NCBI RefSeq assembly: GCF_025548535.1
Contig: NZ_JAJLQW010000002.1
Coordinates: 1 to 64,000 of the forward strand
Reading direction: 5' to 3'
From: Undibacterium sp. Jales W-56
GTDB lineage: Bacteria > Pseudomonadota > Gammaproteobacteria > Burkholderiales > Burkholderiaceae_D
DNA length: 64,000 bases
In this document: positions 43,449 through 52,236 of the stretch, in pieces
How the letters are laid out: each line of letters starts with the position of its first letter
How positions within the stretch are numbered: position 1 is the stretch's first letter
Notes under the pieces: generated by a model
Seen by the model: only the letters and a program-made list of their open reading frames with translations
The model's database searches: none
Told to the model about the DNA's origin: nothing
Made by a program: the position numbers and the translations under genes

Positions 43449-44477
43449 ATGGGTATGGATTCCGCAAAAAATAGTAGAGTCTTACTTCCGGCGATCGCTC
43501 TGATTGCGGGTTTATTCGTAGTTCTTTATTGGCAACCAATTATTACCTGGCTAATACCCACCCCAATTCCAAAACAAAAAATTATTCTTGCTGTCGCGAC
43601 TTATCCGGGTTCAGGATTAGTCTATTTAGCCGCAGCTAAAGGATATTTTCTCGAAGAAGGTCTTGATGTAACTCTGCAAACGTATACAAGCGGTCGCGAT
43701 GCGCTGGCAGCGACAATCGAAAAAAATGCAGATCTTGGAACTGTTGCCAATATGCCTGTCGTGTACGCAACGATGAATGGGCAGCTTATTTCTATCGTAA
43801 CCACCATTTTTACAGCAGGAAAATCTTATGGCGTTGTTGCTCGCAGGGATCGCGGCATTGAGACTTTGGCCGACATCAAGGGAAAAATCGTCGGAGTAAC
43901 ATCTCGGACTGACGGTCATTATGTTTTCAGTACGATGTTGGCTCGACATCGACTTTTATTGGATCAGGTACATATCCAGGATATTTCACCTGAAGAAATG
44001 GCAACGGCGCTGCAAAGTGGAAAAGTTGACGCCATTGCTACCTGGGAACCATGGTTGAGCGCTGCCACTCAAGCAATGGGCGCCAACGGCATTGAATTCC
44101 GTACTGATGGCGGTTTCGTACTTGAATATAATTTGGCAGGTCGATCAGACTGGGTATCTGCCAATCAAGAGAAAATACAGCGCGTTTTAAAAGCACTGCT
44201 TCAAGCCAAGCGATTTGTCGACGACAATCCATTGGAAGCGCATGCAGTAATAGCAAAGGCAATAAAAATCGATCCTGCTGTTTTAAACTCGGTTGGCCCC
44301 AACTATAGGTTTGTCGTTCAACTCGACCAGAACCTGTTGATCATGCTGGAGGATCAGGCCCGATGGGCGGTCCAGAATAAGTTTAGCAATCAAACGTCGA
44401 TGCCCAATTTTTTAACTGCTATCGACATACGGGCGCTCAACGCGATTCAACCCGATGCAGTCAAAATAATTCATTAG
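43449..44477 (+). CDS. Membrane-anchored NMT1/SsuA-like substrate-binding protein
   Basis: 342 residues. An uncleaved N-terminal helix (about 10-35, VLLPAIALIAGLFVVLYW) anchors a type II periplasmic binding domain of the nitrate/sulfonate/taurine class (LAVATYPGSGLVYLAAAKGYF, GTVANMPVVYATMNG, LQSGKVDAIATWEPW). There is no lipobox. The histidine kinase gene begins 6 bp later. No ABC permease is adjacent, so it probably feeds a signal to the kinase rather than a transporter. Confidence 0.82.
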   Translation: MGMDSAKNSRVLLPAIALIAGLFVVLYWQPIITWLIPTPIPKQKIILAVATYPGSGLVYLAAAKGYFLEEGLDVTLQTYTSGRDALAATIEKNADLGTVANMPVVYATMNGQLISIVTTIFTAGKSYGVVARRDRGIETLADIKGKIVGVTSRTDGHYVFSTMLARHRLLLDQVHIQDISPEEMATALQSGKVDAIATWEPWLSAATQAMGANGIEFRTDGGFVLEYNLAGRSDWVSANQEKIQRVLKALLQAKRFVDDNPLEAHAVIAKAIKIDPAVLNSVGPNYRFVVQLDQNLLIMLEDQARWAVQNKFSNQTSMPNFLTAIDIRALNAIQPDAVKIIH

Positions 44478-44483
44478 CCCGCC

Positions 44484-46007
44484 ATGCAAATTAGAACCCA
44501 GCACACTCTCGGCACTCTGGTCTCCTCTATTGCGCTTAGTATTATCGCGTTAACTTTATTCAATTCTATTCAGCAAGCGAATGAAGCTAATGCGCGCAGT
44601 AATTATGCGACGGATGTTGTAGCCAAAGGTATCAACGAACTCCGCTTTGTTGCGGTCGAATACATCATTTCCAAGCCTGAGCGTGCCAAACTGCAATGGC
44701 AGCAAAAACATACTTCGCTAACTAAATATCTGACTCAAAATATTTTCGACCAGCAAAATGAGCAGTTAATTATGCAAGAACTTCGGCTGCAACATCAGTA
44801 TATGCAGCAGACATTTAAGGAGTTGGTGGAGTTAGATAGTCAAACTGCTGGCAATGAACGAGAACGGATGCTGTCTGATGAAGTCAGAAAAAGACTTGTT
44901 ACGCGTCTTATGATTATTTCTCAGGATTCCATCTCCGATGCAACGCATTTAGCCCAAATTACCAACGCCAGGACGATCGAAGCGCAGCGTCGTACAACCT
45001 GGCTGATAGTACTGTTACTCATCTTGATAGGTCTGGTTATCTTAGTCAATTATGTCACTGCTTTGACTCAGATACTTGGACCAATTAATAAACTTAAACT
45101 GGGCACCGATGCTTTTGCCAAGGGCGATTTCAATTTTCGTACCAGGCTTTCAGTTAATAATGAGCTCGGAGATTTATCTCGGGCATTCGACCAGATGGCC
45201 GCACGTTTGCTCGAGAGCAGGAAGGCACTGGAAGATAAGTCGGCATTGCTGCAAGAAACGAATAAAGAGCTTGAAAGTTTTAGCTATTCAGTATCGCATG
45301 ACCTGCGCTCGCCCCTGCGAGGTATTGACGGCTGGGGTTTGGCACTGATCGAGGATTATGGCAATACACTGGATGAAACGGCGCACGAATATGTGGATCG
45401 AATTCGTAAAGAAACCCAGCATATGGGGCAACTGATCGATGACTTACTGCAATTGGCACGTGTAACACGTAGCGAAATCAAGCGTGAGGTAGTTGATCTT
45501 AGCGGGCTTGCCAACAAGCTTAGCGAAGAACTGAAACAAACCCACAACCAGCGACAAATTAAATTTATCATTCAACCGGGCATGACAATGCAGGGTGACA
45601 TCCGGTTGCTAGAAATTCTCATGACCAATCTGCTCGACAATGCCTGCAAATTCACCAGCCCGCGCCCCTTAGCCTGCATCGAGTTTGGATCAACAAGAGT
45701 AGAAGATCCGGAATCTAAGTTAGACATTAGCACCTACTTCGTACGTGACAATGGCGTTGGCTTCGATATGGCACATGCAAAAAGGCTATTTGGTGCATTC
45801 CAGCGAATGCATCGGGCCAGCTCCTTCCCGGGCACCGGGATCGGCCTTGCGACAGTACAACGCATAGTCCATCGTCACGGCGGTAAGGTTTGGGCCGACG
45901 CTCAACTAGATCAGGGCGCAACATTTTATTTCACGCTATCTCAAACAAATATACCTTTATCAGTAAGACCAACATCTCTCGACATAGAGACAAAGGAATC
46001 ATCATGA
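44484..46007 (+). CDS. Membrane histidine kinase with HAMP domain
   Basis: 507 residues. Helix 1 at about 10-28, a helical periplasmic region to about 172, helix 2 at about 175-197, a HAMP domain (LGPINKLKLGTDAFAKGDF), a coiled coil, HisKA with SYSVSHDLRSPLRGI, and HATPase with LLDNACKFT, DNGVGFD and GTGIGLATVQRI. The HisKA/HATPase pair is of the phytochrome-like class that usually signals to single-domain receivers such as the next gene. The stop overlaps the receiver start (ATGA). Confidence 0.9.
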   Translation: MQIRTQHTLGTLVSSIALSIIALTLFNSIQQANEANARSNYATDVVAKGINELRFVAVEYIISKPERAKLQWQQKHTSLTKYLTQNIFDQQNEQLIMQELRLQHQYMQQTFKELVELDSQTAGNERERMLSDEVRKRLVTRLMIISQDSISDATHLAQITNARTIEAQRRTTWLIVLLLILIGLVILVNYVTALTQILGPINKLKLGTDAFAKGDFNFRTRLSVNNELGDLSRAFDQMAARLLESRKALEDKSALLQETNKELESFSYSVSHDLRSPLRGIDGWGLALIEDYGNTLDETAHEYVDRIRKETQHMGQLIDDLLQLARVTRSEIKREVVDLSGLANKLSEELKQTHNQRQIKFIIQPGMTMQGDIRLLEILMTNLLDNACKFTSPRPLACIEFGSTRVEDPESKLDISTYFVRDNGVGFDMAHAKRLFGAFQRMHRASSFPGTGIGLATVQRIVHRHGGKVWADAQLDQGATFYFTLSQTNIPLSVRPTSLDIETKESS

Positions 46008-46444
46008 CAACAAAAGTGATATTACTGGTGGAAGATAATCCTAGCGACATCGGACTAACCAAACGCGCCTTTCAGAAAGCGGCTATCCGCAATGAACTGG
46101 TCGTAGCCGAGGATGGGCAAGACGCATTGGATTATCTGTTCGGCACGGGTGCGTATAGCGCTCGTGACACGAGTGATTTGCCCATGTTAATTTTATTGGA
46201 TCTTAAATTACCACGCGTTGATGGATTGCAGGTCCTACGCCAGATTCGTGCGAGTAACCTCACCCGACGTATTCCTGTAGTGATACTGACCTCCTCAAAC
46301 GAAGAGCAAGACCTTGCCACTGGCTACGATCTGGGTACCAATAGCTACATTCGGAAACCAGTTGATTTTCATCAATTTGCCGAGGTAATTAAGCAACTGG
46401 GAATGTATTGGCTGGTCATTAACGAAGCGCCCCCACAATGCTGA
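46004..46444 (+). CDS. Single-domain response regulator (Rcp1/CheY-like)
   Basis: 146 residues from the ATG at 46004, which follows AAAGGAA and overlaps the kinase stop. Receiver only: acidic pocket LLVEDNPSD, phospho-acceptor Asp66 in LILLDLKLPRVDG, Lys in SYIRKPVDF. This Rcp1-type receiver with an extended 45-60 loop pairs with phytochrome-class kinases. It probably relays phosphate between the kinase and the GGDEF/EAL protein. Confidence 0.92.
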   Translation: MTTKVILLVEDNPSDIGLTKRAFQKAAIRNELVVAEDGQDALDYLFGTGAYSARDTSDLPMLILLDLKLPRVDGLQVLRQIRASNLTRRIPVVILTSSNEEQDLATGYDLGTNSYIRKPVDFHQFAEVIKQLGMYWLVINEAPPQC

Positions 46445-46451
46445 GGTAAGT

Positions 46452-48524
46452 ATGGATGCATTACTTTCAGTCTTGATTGTAGAGGATTCCACTAGCGACG
46501 CTGCCTTGATGCTCAGGTACTTGCAAAAAGCAGGGTTCAAACTTACCCATGCACGTGTTGAAACCGCAGAACAGATGCGTAGCGCCCTGCTTTCTCAATC
46601 CTGGGACATCATCCTGTGCGATTTTGCCTTACCCGGCTTTGACGCCAGACTGGCACTGAGAACCTTACAGGATACGGGTCTGGATATTCCATTCATTATC
46701 GTGTCTGGATCGATCGGAGATGAAGTGGCAATCGAGCTAGTCAGAACTGGTGCGCAAGATTATTTAATGAAAGACAATATGGAGCGGCTGGCTCCGGCAG
46801 TTGAGCGAGAATTACGCGAGGCTAGCCAACGTGCCGCACACCGTATGGCAGAACAGCGTCTGCGCTTGTCGGCTTGTGTTTTTGAGAGTGCCGATGAAAG
46901 TATCATGGTCACCGATGCCGAATGGAATATTGTTGCGATTAATCCGGCTTTCCGACTTATTACCGGCTATAGCGAAGCCGAGGTATTGGGTAAAAATCCG
47001 AGCATACTCAAAGCAGACAGGCAAGATGCCGCCTTCTACCGGCAATTGTGGAACACGCTGCAATCTGCTGGCCATTGGTCTGGCGAAATATGGGACAAAC
47101 GTAAAAACGGTGAGGTTTATCCCGCATGGCTGACAATGAGCGCTGTCAAAGATACTGCGGACAAACCGACGCATTACGTAGGTGTTTTCAGTGATCGCAG
47201 CGCCATTTTTGCAGAAAGGGAACGCGCCGATTTTCTTTGGCAGCATGATATTTTGACTGGTTTGCCGAATCGCGTTCTACTGCGCGACCGACTGCAACAA
47301 GCAATCGATAGTGCCAAATTAGATGGCCGTCAAGTCGCTTTATTACTACTCAATATCGACCGGTTGCAACATGTAAATGACCGTTTTGGCCACGATGCCG
47401 GCGACGGGTTTCTCAAGGAATTAGCCAGCCGACTGCAAGCAACGCTCGCATCCGGCGATACCCTGGCGCACTTAGGTAGCGATGAGTTCGTGATGGTCGT
47501 AACGCATTTTACGGACACAGATGAAATTACACTGATTGCACAACGCTTGGCTCAAACCATTGCCGAGCCAATTCAGATCCAAAACGAAGATGTATCCGTT
47601 ACTGCCAGCATTGGTATCAGCATCTATCCGGTCGATGGCAACTTAGTAAGTGACCTGCTAAAGGGGGCCGATATGGCGCTCTCTCTGGTGAAAAGCGAAG
47701 GGCGTAATGGGATACGCTTTCTCACGGCAGAAATGAATGCCCGGGCCCTGCGCCAGATGATCTTGGAAAATCACCTGAGACATGCACTTGAGCGCAAAGA
47801 ATTGCTATTGCATTACCAACCGCAGGTAACGCTAGTGGATGGCTCTATTTTGGGCGTGGAAGCATTAGCTCGCTGGCATAATCCTGAGTTAGGAATCATT
47901 TCTCCGGCTGTTTTCATTCCATTGGCGGAAGAAGCCGGCCTCATTTTAGCCATCGGCGAATGGGTCATGCGCACCGCTTGCCAACAGAATAAAGCCTGGC
48001 AAGACGCAGGATTTCCAAAGGTGCGTATCGCAGTCAATGTTTCTGCCCATCAATTCGCAACAGGAACGCTAGCAACATTGGTTCGCGACATACTGATAGA
48101 AACAGGATTGGAACCGCAATATCTTGAGGTAGAGTTAACAGAGAGCGTAATGATGCGGGATACGGAATCCTCGCTCCGCCAAATCACTCAACTGCGAGAG
48201 ATTGGCGTATCAGTTTCTCTTGATGATTTTGGAACGGGCTATTCTTCGCTAGGTTATCTCAGCCGCTTCACGATAGATAAATTAAAAATAGATCAAAGCT
48301 TCGTACGTAACATTACGACAGATTCCAGAAGCGCAGCAATCGTCAATGCATCCATTGCGCTAGCTCAAAGTTTGGGGATCAAAGTTATTGTTGAAGGCGT
48401 CGAGACTAACGATCAGCTTGATTATCTACACAAAATTGGTTGCCAAGAAATTCAAGGCTATCTTTTTAGTCGGCCGGTTGGCCCGGATGAACTGTCGATG
48501 CTGCTGACAAGATCGTTGAAATAA
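46452..48524 (+). CDS. REC-PAS-GGDEF-EAL c-di-GMP protein
   Basis: 690 residues. A receiver domain (about 5-125, Asp57 in ILCDFALPG), a PAS domain (about 142-255), a GGDEF domain (about 262-425) whose active-site motif reads LGSDEF instead of GGDEF, and an EAL domain (about 435-690) with intact catalytic motifs VEALARW, VELTES, LDDFGTGYSS, KIDQSFVR and VEGVET. Most likely a phosphodiesterase that cleaves c-di-GMP, perhaps with an altered or inactive cyclase. It starts 7 bp after the receiver gene, closing a four-gene signalling operon. Confidence 0.93.
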   Translation: MDALLSVLIVEDSTSDAALMLRYLQKAGFKLTHARVETAEQMRSALLSQSWDIILCDFALPGFDARLALRTLQDTGLDIPFIIVSGSIGDEVAIELVRTGAQDYLMKDNMERLAPAVERELREASQRAAHRMAEQRLRLSACVFESADESIMVTDAEWNIVAINPAFRLITGYSEAEVLGKNPSILKADRQDAAFYRQLWNTLQSAGHWSGEIWDKRKNGEVYPAWLTMSAVKDTADKPTHYVGVFSDRSAIFAERERADFLWQHDILTGLPNRVLLRDRLQQAIDSAKLDGRQVALLLLNIDRLQHVNDRFGHDAGDGFLKELASRLQATLASGDTLAHLGSDEFVMVVTHFTDTDEITLIAQRLAQTIAEPIQIQNEDVSVTASIGISIYPVDGNLVSDLLKGADMALSLVKSEGRNGIRFLTAEMNARALRQMILENHLRHALERKELLLHYQPQVTLVDGSILGVEALARWHNPELGIISPAVFIPLAEEAGLILAIGEWVMRTACQQNKAWQDAGFPKVRIAVNVSAHQFATGTLATLVRDILIETGLEPQYLEVELTESVMMRDTESSLRQITQLREIGVSVSLDDFGTGYSSLGYLSRFTIDKLKIDQSFVRNITTDSRSAAIVNASIALAQSLGIKVIVEGVETNDQLDYLHKIGCQEIQGYLFSRPVGPDELSMLLTRSLK

Positions 48525-48575
48525 CAATTTCAAATTGCGCCTATTTACCCCTTTGGATGTAAGGGAACCGAGTGT

Positions 48576-49865
48576 TCAAAGGTCAAGGCGGCGCTGGGCA
48601 TGGACTTCTACAGTGATGTGGGAAAGCCCTTTAAATCGTTGCAATATCGAGTGGTAATAAGCGGGGCCACGCTGTGGCTCAGGTGTTACGACCGAGATCA
48701 CCGCACCGAAATGACCAGGGCCTAGACGCCAAACATGTAAATCGACTAATTTGTCGCCTGCTTTATCGACCACGGTTCGCACTTTGTCAGCAATCGCGTC
48801 ATCGGGACTAATATCCATCAGAATCTTGCCGGTATCTCTCATCAGACCGTATGACCAGTTAGCGATCACCAGCGCTCCCACAATACCCGCCAGCGGATCC
48901 ATCCACAGCCAGCCGAACGTCTTTGCCAAGAGTAGGCCAATAATCGCCAATACAGAGACGGCCGCATCGGCAATCACGTGGATGTAAGCGGCACGCATAT
49001 TATGATCGCGGCTATCGACGCCGTGGTCGCCGTGTCCATGCCCATGTTCTGCGAAATCCGCAGTGTAAATAACATGATCAAGTAGAAGCGCTACCTTAAA
49101 GGTATGCGGTTCGGGGATGTCCGTTGTCGACTCCAGAAAACCGGATTTTTGCGCGAATTCAAAAACCTGCTTTGCGCCGTCTGGACGAGTGGTCGTTACG
49201 GTCAGGTTTTGTGCTGATAAATCGTCCCCTTTCGCCTCAGAACGGAGGCGAAACACTGGTGGAGATCTCTCTTCGAATATAGACAGAGCCAACACGCCGA
49301 ACTTTGTTGCGATGTGTTGTACTTCTTCGTCATGATCATGCCCTGCCTCCTCATCGTGATGCCTTCCATGGCGGTGATCATGTCCGTGGCTATGCCCATG
49401 ATGATCACCGCTCAATAGCCATACGCTGGCAATATTGACCAGCAGACCAATCACGGCGATCGGAATCGCTTCGGTGAAATGGATAGGCACGGGGGCGAGA
49501 AGGCGCGCCACTGCTTCATAGCCAATCAACAAAGCGATCATCGCCAGAATAATGGCGCTGGTAAATCCGGCCAGATCACCCAGCTTACCCGTGCCGAAAA
49601 CAAAGCGCGGGTCGTTGGCATGCTTGCGCGCATAGGTATAGGCCAGTGCAGCAATCAGCATCGCACCGGCGTGAGTCGACATGTGCAGGCCATCGGCTAC
49701 CAACGCCAGTGAACCGAACAGGCTGCCGCCGATAATCTCGGCAATCATCATTGCGCTACAGAGGGCAATTACGGCCCAGGTTTTACGCTCGTTCTTATCG
49801 TGACCCTCACCCAGAAAAACGTGATCATGGTCGAGCTCAAACGGAGCTTCATAAGATTCATTCAT
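48576..49865 (-). CDS. dmeF: Cation diffusion facilitator, DmeF-like Co/Ni efflux
   Basis: 429 residues. Six membrane helices with CDF signatures (LVADGLHMSTHAGAM near residue 57; DAAVSVLAIIGLLLAK later) and a His-rich loop at about 155-185 (HHGHSHGHDHRHGRHHDEE) that buffers metal. DmeF proteins export cobalt and nickel from the cytosol. The insert between helices, about 185-285, is long. It lies 7 bp behind the DmeR/RcnR-type repressor gene and is presumably controlled by it. Confidence 0.9.
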   Translation of the reverse strand: MNESYEAPFELDHDHVFLGEGHDKNERKTWAVIALCSAMMIAEIIGGSLFGSLALVADGLHMSTHAGAMLIAALAYTYARKHANDPRFVFGTGKLGDLAGFTSAIILAMIALLIGYEAVARLLAPVPIHFTEAIPIAVIGLLVNIASVWLLSGDHHGHSHGHDHRHGRHHDEEAGHDHDEEVQHIATKFGVLALSIFEERSPPVFRLRSEAKGDDLSAQNLTVTTTRPDGAKQVFEFAQKSGFLESTTDIPEPHTFKVALLLDHVIYTADFAEHGHGHGDHGVDSRDHNMRAAYIHVIADAAVSVLAIIGLLLAKTFGWLWMDPLAGIVGALVIANWSYGLMRDTGKILMDISPDDAIADKVRTVVDKAGDKLVDLHVWRLGPGHFGAVISVVTPEPQRGPAYYHSILQRFKGLSHITVEVHAQRRLDL

Positions 49866-49872
49866 CGCAGAC

Positions 49873-50145
49873 TCACTTGAAATAACTATGGATAACGTCG
49901 ATCAGTTGTTCTTTGGCATCCCCTTGCCCATCATGGGCGTCAGCATCGACCAGATGTGTTCGGATATGATCTTCCAACACAACGGCCAACAAACCCGTCA
50001 TCGCGCCTCGACAGCTAGTGATTTGCTGGAGTACCTGGATACAGTCTCCCTCTTCGCTAAGAACGCGCTCAATAGCATCAACTTGTCCGCGGATGCGACG
50101 AACCCGGTTCAGCAGTTTTTGTTTATCGCGGATAGTGTGACCCAT
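49873..50145 (-). CDS. dmeR: RcnR/DmeR-type metal-responsive repressor
   Basis: 90 residues from the ATG at 50,143-50,145, preceded by GAGG; a 4-residue longer start is less likely. Numbered from this Met, the metal ligands His3, Cys35, His60 and His64 all fall exactly at the RcnR fingerprint positions. RcnR binds nickel and cobalt and releases DNA on metal binding. The correct numbering supports the chosen start. It represses the dmeF operon from the operator just upstream. Confidence 0.94.
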   Translation of the reverse strand: MGHTIRDKQKLLNRVRRIRGQVDAIERVLSEEGDCIQVLQQITSCRGAMTGLLAVVLEDHIRTHLVDADAHDGQGDAKEQLIDVIHSYFK

Positions 50146-50158
50146 GCTTGACCTCAAA

Positions 50159-50177
50159 TATAGGGAGGGGGACTATA
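50159..50177. promoter_or_regulatory. Probable DmeR/RcnR operator
   Basis: TATAG-N9-CTATA, with the N9 being GGAGGGGGA, lies 13 bp upstream of the repressor start. RcnR/CsoR-type operators combine a G-tract with flanking inverted repeats (TACT-G6-N-AGTA in E. coli). The arrangement here has the same shape. Confidence 0.65.
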
Positions 50178-50452
50178 CCATAATTTGTCCAATCGCCGTG
50201 GGCCGCACTTCACTTAAGCATACCAATAAAAATTTTAAGGAATGAAAAATGAACTTATCTGAATTGCGATACTTGTGACGCGCAATTACCGATAGTTGAA
50301 CTTTGCTCAGAATGAACTTTGCAACAATTAGATACAGCAGATACATCTATTGGGTAAACCGTTCGCATGACTCAAGCGCTTATAGCACTATGATACGGAG
50401 CAACCGGGTCATGAAACGACAACCATCTCAATTACACTCTAGGGGAACCATC

Positions 50453-50797
50453 ATGTTGAATAAGAAGACTCTGACAAAAGCCGCTGCCTTGATCGCTATT
50501 CTTGGCGCGTTCGCTACGACCGCTTCAAGCAGCTACGCTGACACCACCTGGCAGAAGAATCATCCGCGCCGTGAGCAAGTGAATAATCGCCTGGAAAACC
50601 AAAATGACCGCATCAAAAATGAAGTCAAGGAAGGCGATATGAGTAAAGCGAAGGCAGCCAAATTACGCAAAGCCGACAGACAGATTCGACAAGAAGAACG
50701 CGACATGGCAGCGCAAAATGGCGGGCACATCACCAAGCAGGAACAAAAAACCTTGAACCAGCAAGAGAATGCCATCAGTAAAAAAATTGGCTCGTAA
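50453..50797 (+). CDS. Small exported coil-rich protein
   Basis: 114 residues from the ATG at 50453 after AGGGGA. A signal peptide (1-30, ending SSYAD) is followed by a highly charged, almost entirely helical segment rich in Lys, Gln, Asn and Arg (VNNRLENQNDRIKNEVKEGD, later LNQQENAISKKIGS). No Cys, no recognised domain. It resembles small periplasmic proteins of unknown role that occur widely in Betaproteobacteria. A hairpin terminator follows. Confidence 0.75.
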   Translation: MLNKKTLTKAAALIAILGAFATTASSSYADTTWQKNHPRREQVNNRLENQNDRIKNEVKEGDMSKAKAAKLRKADRQIRQEERDMAAQNGGHITKQEQKTLNQQENAISKKIGS

Positions 50798-50818
50798 GAG
50801 CGACACTAAATTTTCACC

Positions 50819-50863
50819 GCCGCACGATTGACTCTTTATCTACCCAAGAGTAGATCGTGCGGC
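50819..50863. terminator. Long hairpin between convergent genes
   Basis: GCCGCACGAT (50,819-50,828) pairs with ATCGTGCGGC (50,854-50,863), and inside it ACTCTT pairs with AAGAGT. It separates the rightward exported-protein gene from the leftward ABC genes and probably terminates in at least one direction. Confidence 0.75.
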
Positions 50864-50891
50864 GATCGATTTATTCCAGACCAGCACCAGA

Positions 50892-52193
50892 TCAACTTTC
50901 TTCCAATTCAGGTAAGGTCAAGCGTCCTGTATGGTAGTTGTACTCATACACTTCGCCATAGCGTCCCCACTCGATGGCGATTTCTAATACGCGTTTGGCT
51001 TCGTCGGCTTTTAAAAATTCTGCCAGCAGTTCGAGGAAAGGTTCTTCCGGCAAACTGCCGTTCGTTTCCTGTTCAAGATTACGCCGTATGTGCGCTGCCA
51101 GCGGTACGTGCGTCAGCAATTGTTGACCGAACAGTTCTTGTTTCTGAGCCTGATCGGCTTCGACATAACGATGGCCTAACGGTGTCAGGCTGATGTCGCC
51201 CTTCTCGATTACGGCCAGACCTAGCAAACCAAGAGCTTCATAGGTCGGGAATAATTCTTCGTCGGAGATTTCTGCCTCTTCTGCAAGTTGCGGCAAGTCG
51301 GCGCGACCGTTGAATGGGGCATCGGCCAGCAGGTCGAGTACACCTTCGATACGACTGACGTCGGTCTCTGGCAAGCGGTAGCCGAGATGTTCGGAGAGCG
51401 GTACTCCGGTGACAATTTCTTGTGCATGACGCATGGTCATCAGGCCATACACTTCATCAATCAATGCCCTTACCTCGGCTGACTCGACATTGCGCGGACG
51501 CGGCAGATCGATCTTGACTTCACAGCGTATGCTGCCCGGATCGCTGGACAAGATAATGATGCGATCCGCCATCATGACGGCTTCTTCAATATTGTGCGAC
51601 ACAATCAGGATGCCTTTGGTCGGAATGCGACTTTCTTCCCATAATTCCAGCATGTCATTGCGCAAGGTCTCGCCGGTCAATACATCCAGGGCCGAGAACG
51701 CTTCATCCATCAGCAAGATATCGGGATTGGTTACCAGCGCACGCGCAATACCGACACGCTGCTTCATCCCGCCGGATAATTCGCGTGGCAACGCCCCGCC
51801 GAAACCGGCCAGACCGATCATTTCTAATACCGCATCCGCTCTGGCCTCGCGCTCATCGGCGGGCACCCCTTGCGCCTCCAGCCCCAACTCTACGTTTTGT
51901 TGTACCGTCAACCAGGGGAATAATGCAAAAGACTGGAACACCATGGCGACGCCGGCGACGGGACCGTAAATCGGTTTGTCGCGATAGGCAACCTTACCTT
52001 TGTCGGCAGGTATCAGGCCTGCAATGATACGCAGCAAGGTCGATTTACCGGAGCCGGATTTACCGAGCAAGGCGACAATCTCGCCCTCTTTCAGTTGAAA
52101 ATCGACTTTATCTAGGATCAGGCGTGCCGTCCCGTCCGCAGCACGGAAGGATTTGGCAACGGCGTTTAAATCAATCAATAATTTGGGGGACAT
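50892..52193 (-). CDS. ABC transporter ATPase, NitT/TauT-like, with C-terminal AAA-associated domain
   Basis: 433 residues. The ATPase domain (about 1-250) has Walker A GKSGSGKST, signature LSGGMKQR, Walker B ILLMDEAF and the switch His in IVSHNIEEA. The last about 160 residues (LDLLADAPFNGRADLPQLAEE, later LLAEFLKADEAKRVLEIAIEWGRYGEVYEY) form the AAA-associated domain found in a subgroup of these importers; its role is unknown. It follows the double-permease gene by 43 bp. Confidence 0.88.
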   Translation of the reverse strand: MSPKLLIDLNAVAKSFRAADGTARLILDKVDFQLKEGEIVALLGKSGSGKSTLLRIIAGLIPADKGKVAYRDKPIYGPVAGVAMVFQSFALFPWLTVQQNVELGLEAQGVPADEREARADAVLEMIGLAGFGGALPRELSGGMKQRVGIARALVTNPDILLMDEAFSALDVLTGETLRNDMLELWEESRIPTKGILIVSHNIEEAVMMADRIIILSSDPGSIRCEVKIDLPRPRNVESAEVRALIDEVYGLMTMRHAQEIVTGVPLSEHLGYRLPETDVSRIEGVLDLLADAPFNGRADLPQLAEEAEISDEELFPTYEALGLLGLAVIEKGDISLTPLGHRYVEADQAQKQELFGQQLLTHVPLAAHIRRNLEQETNGSLPEEPFLELLAEFLKADEAKRVLEIAIEWGRYGEVYEYNYHTGRLTLPELEES

Positions 52194-52236
52194 TAGTCTT
52201 CCTTATTAGTATTTGTAGCCGGCTACAAATACTCAA

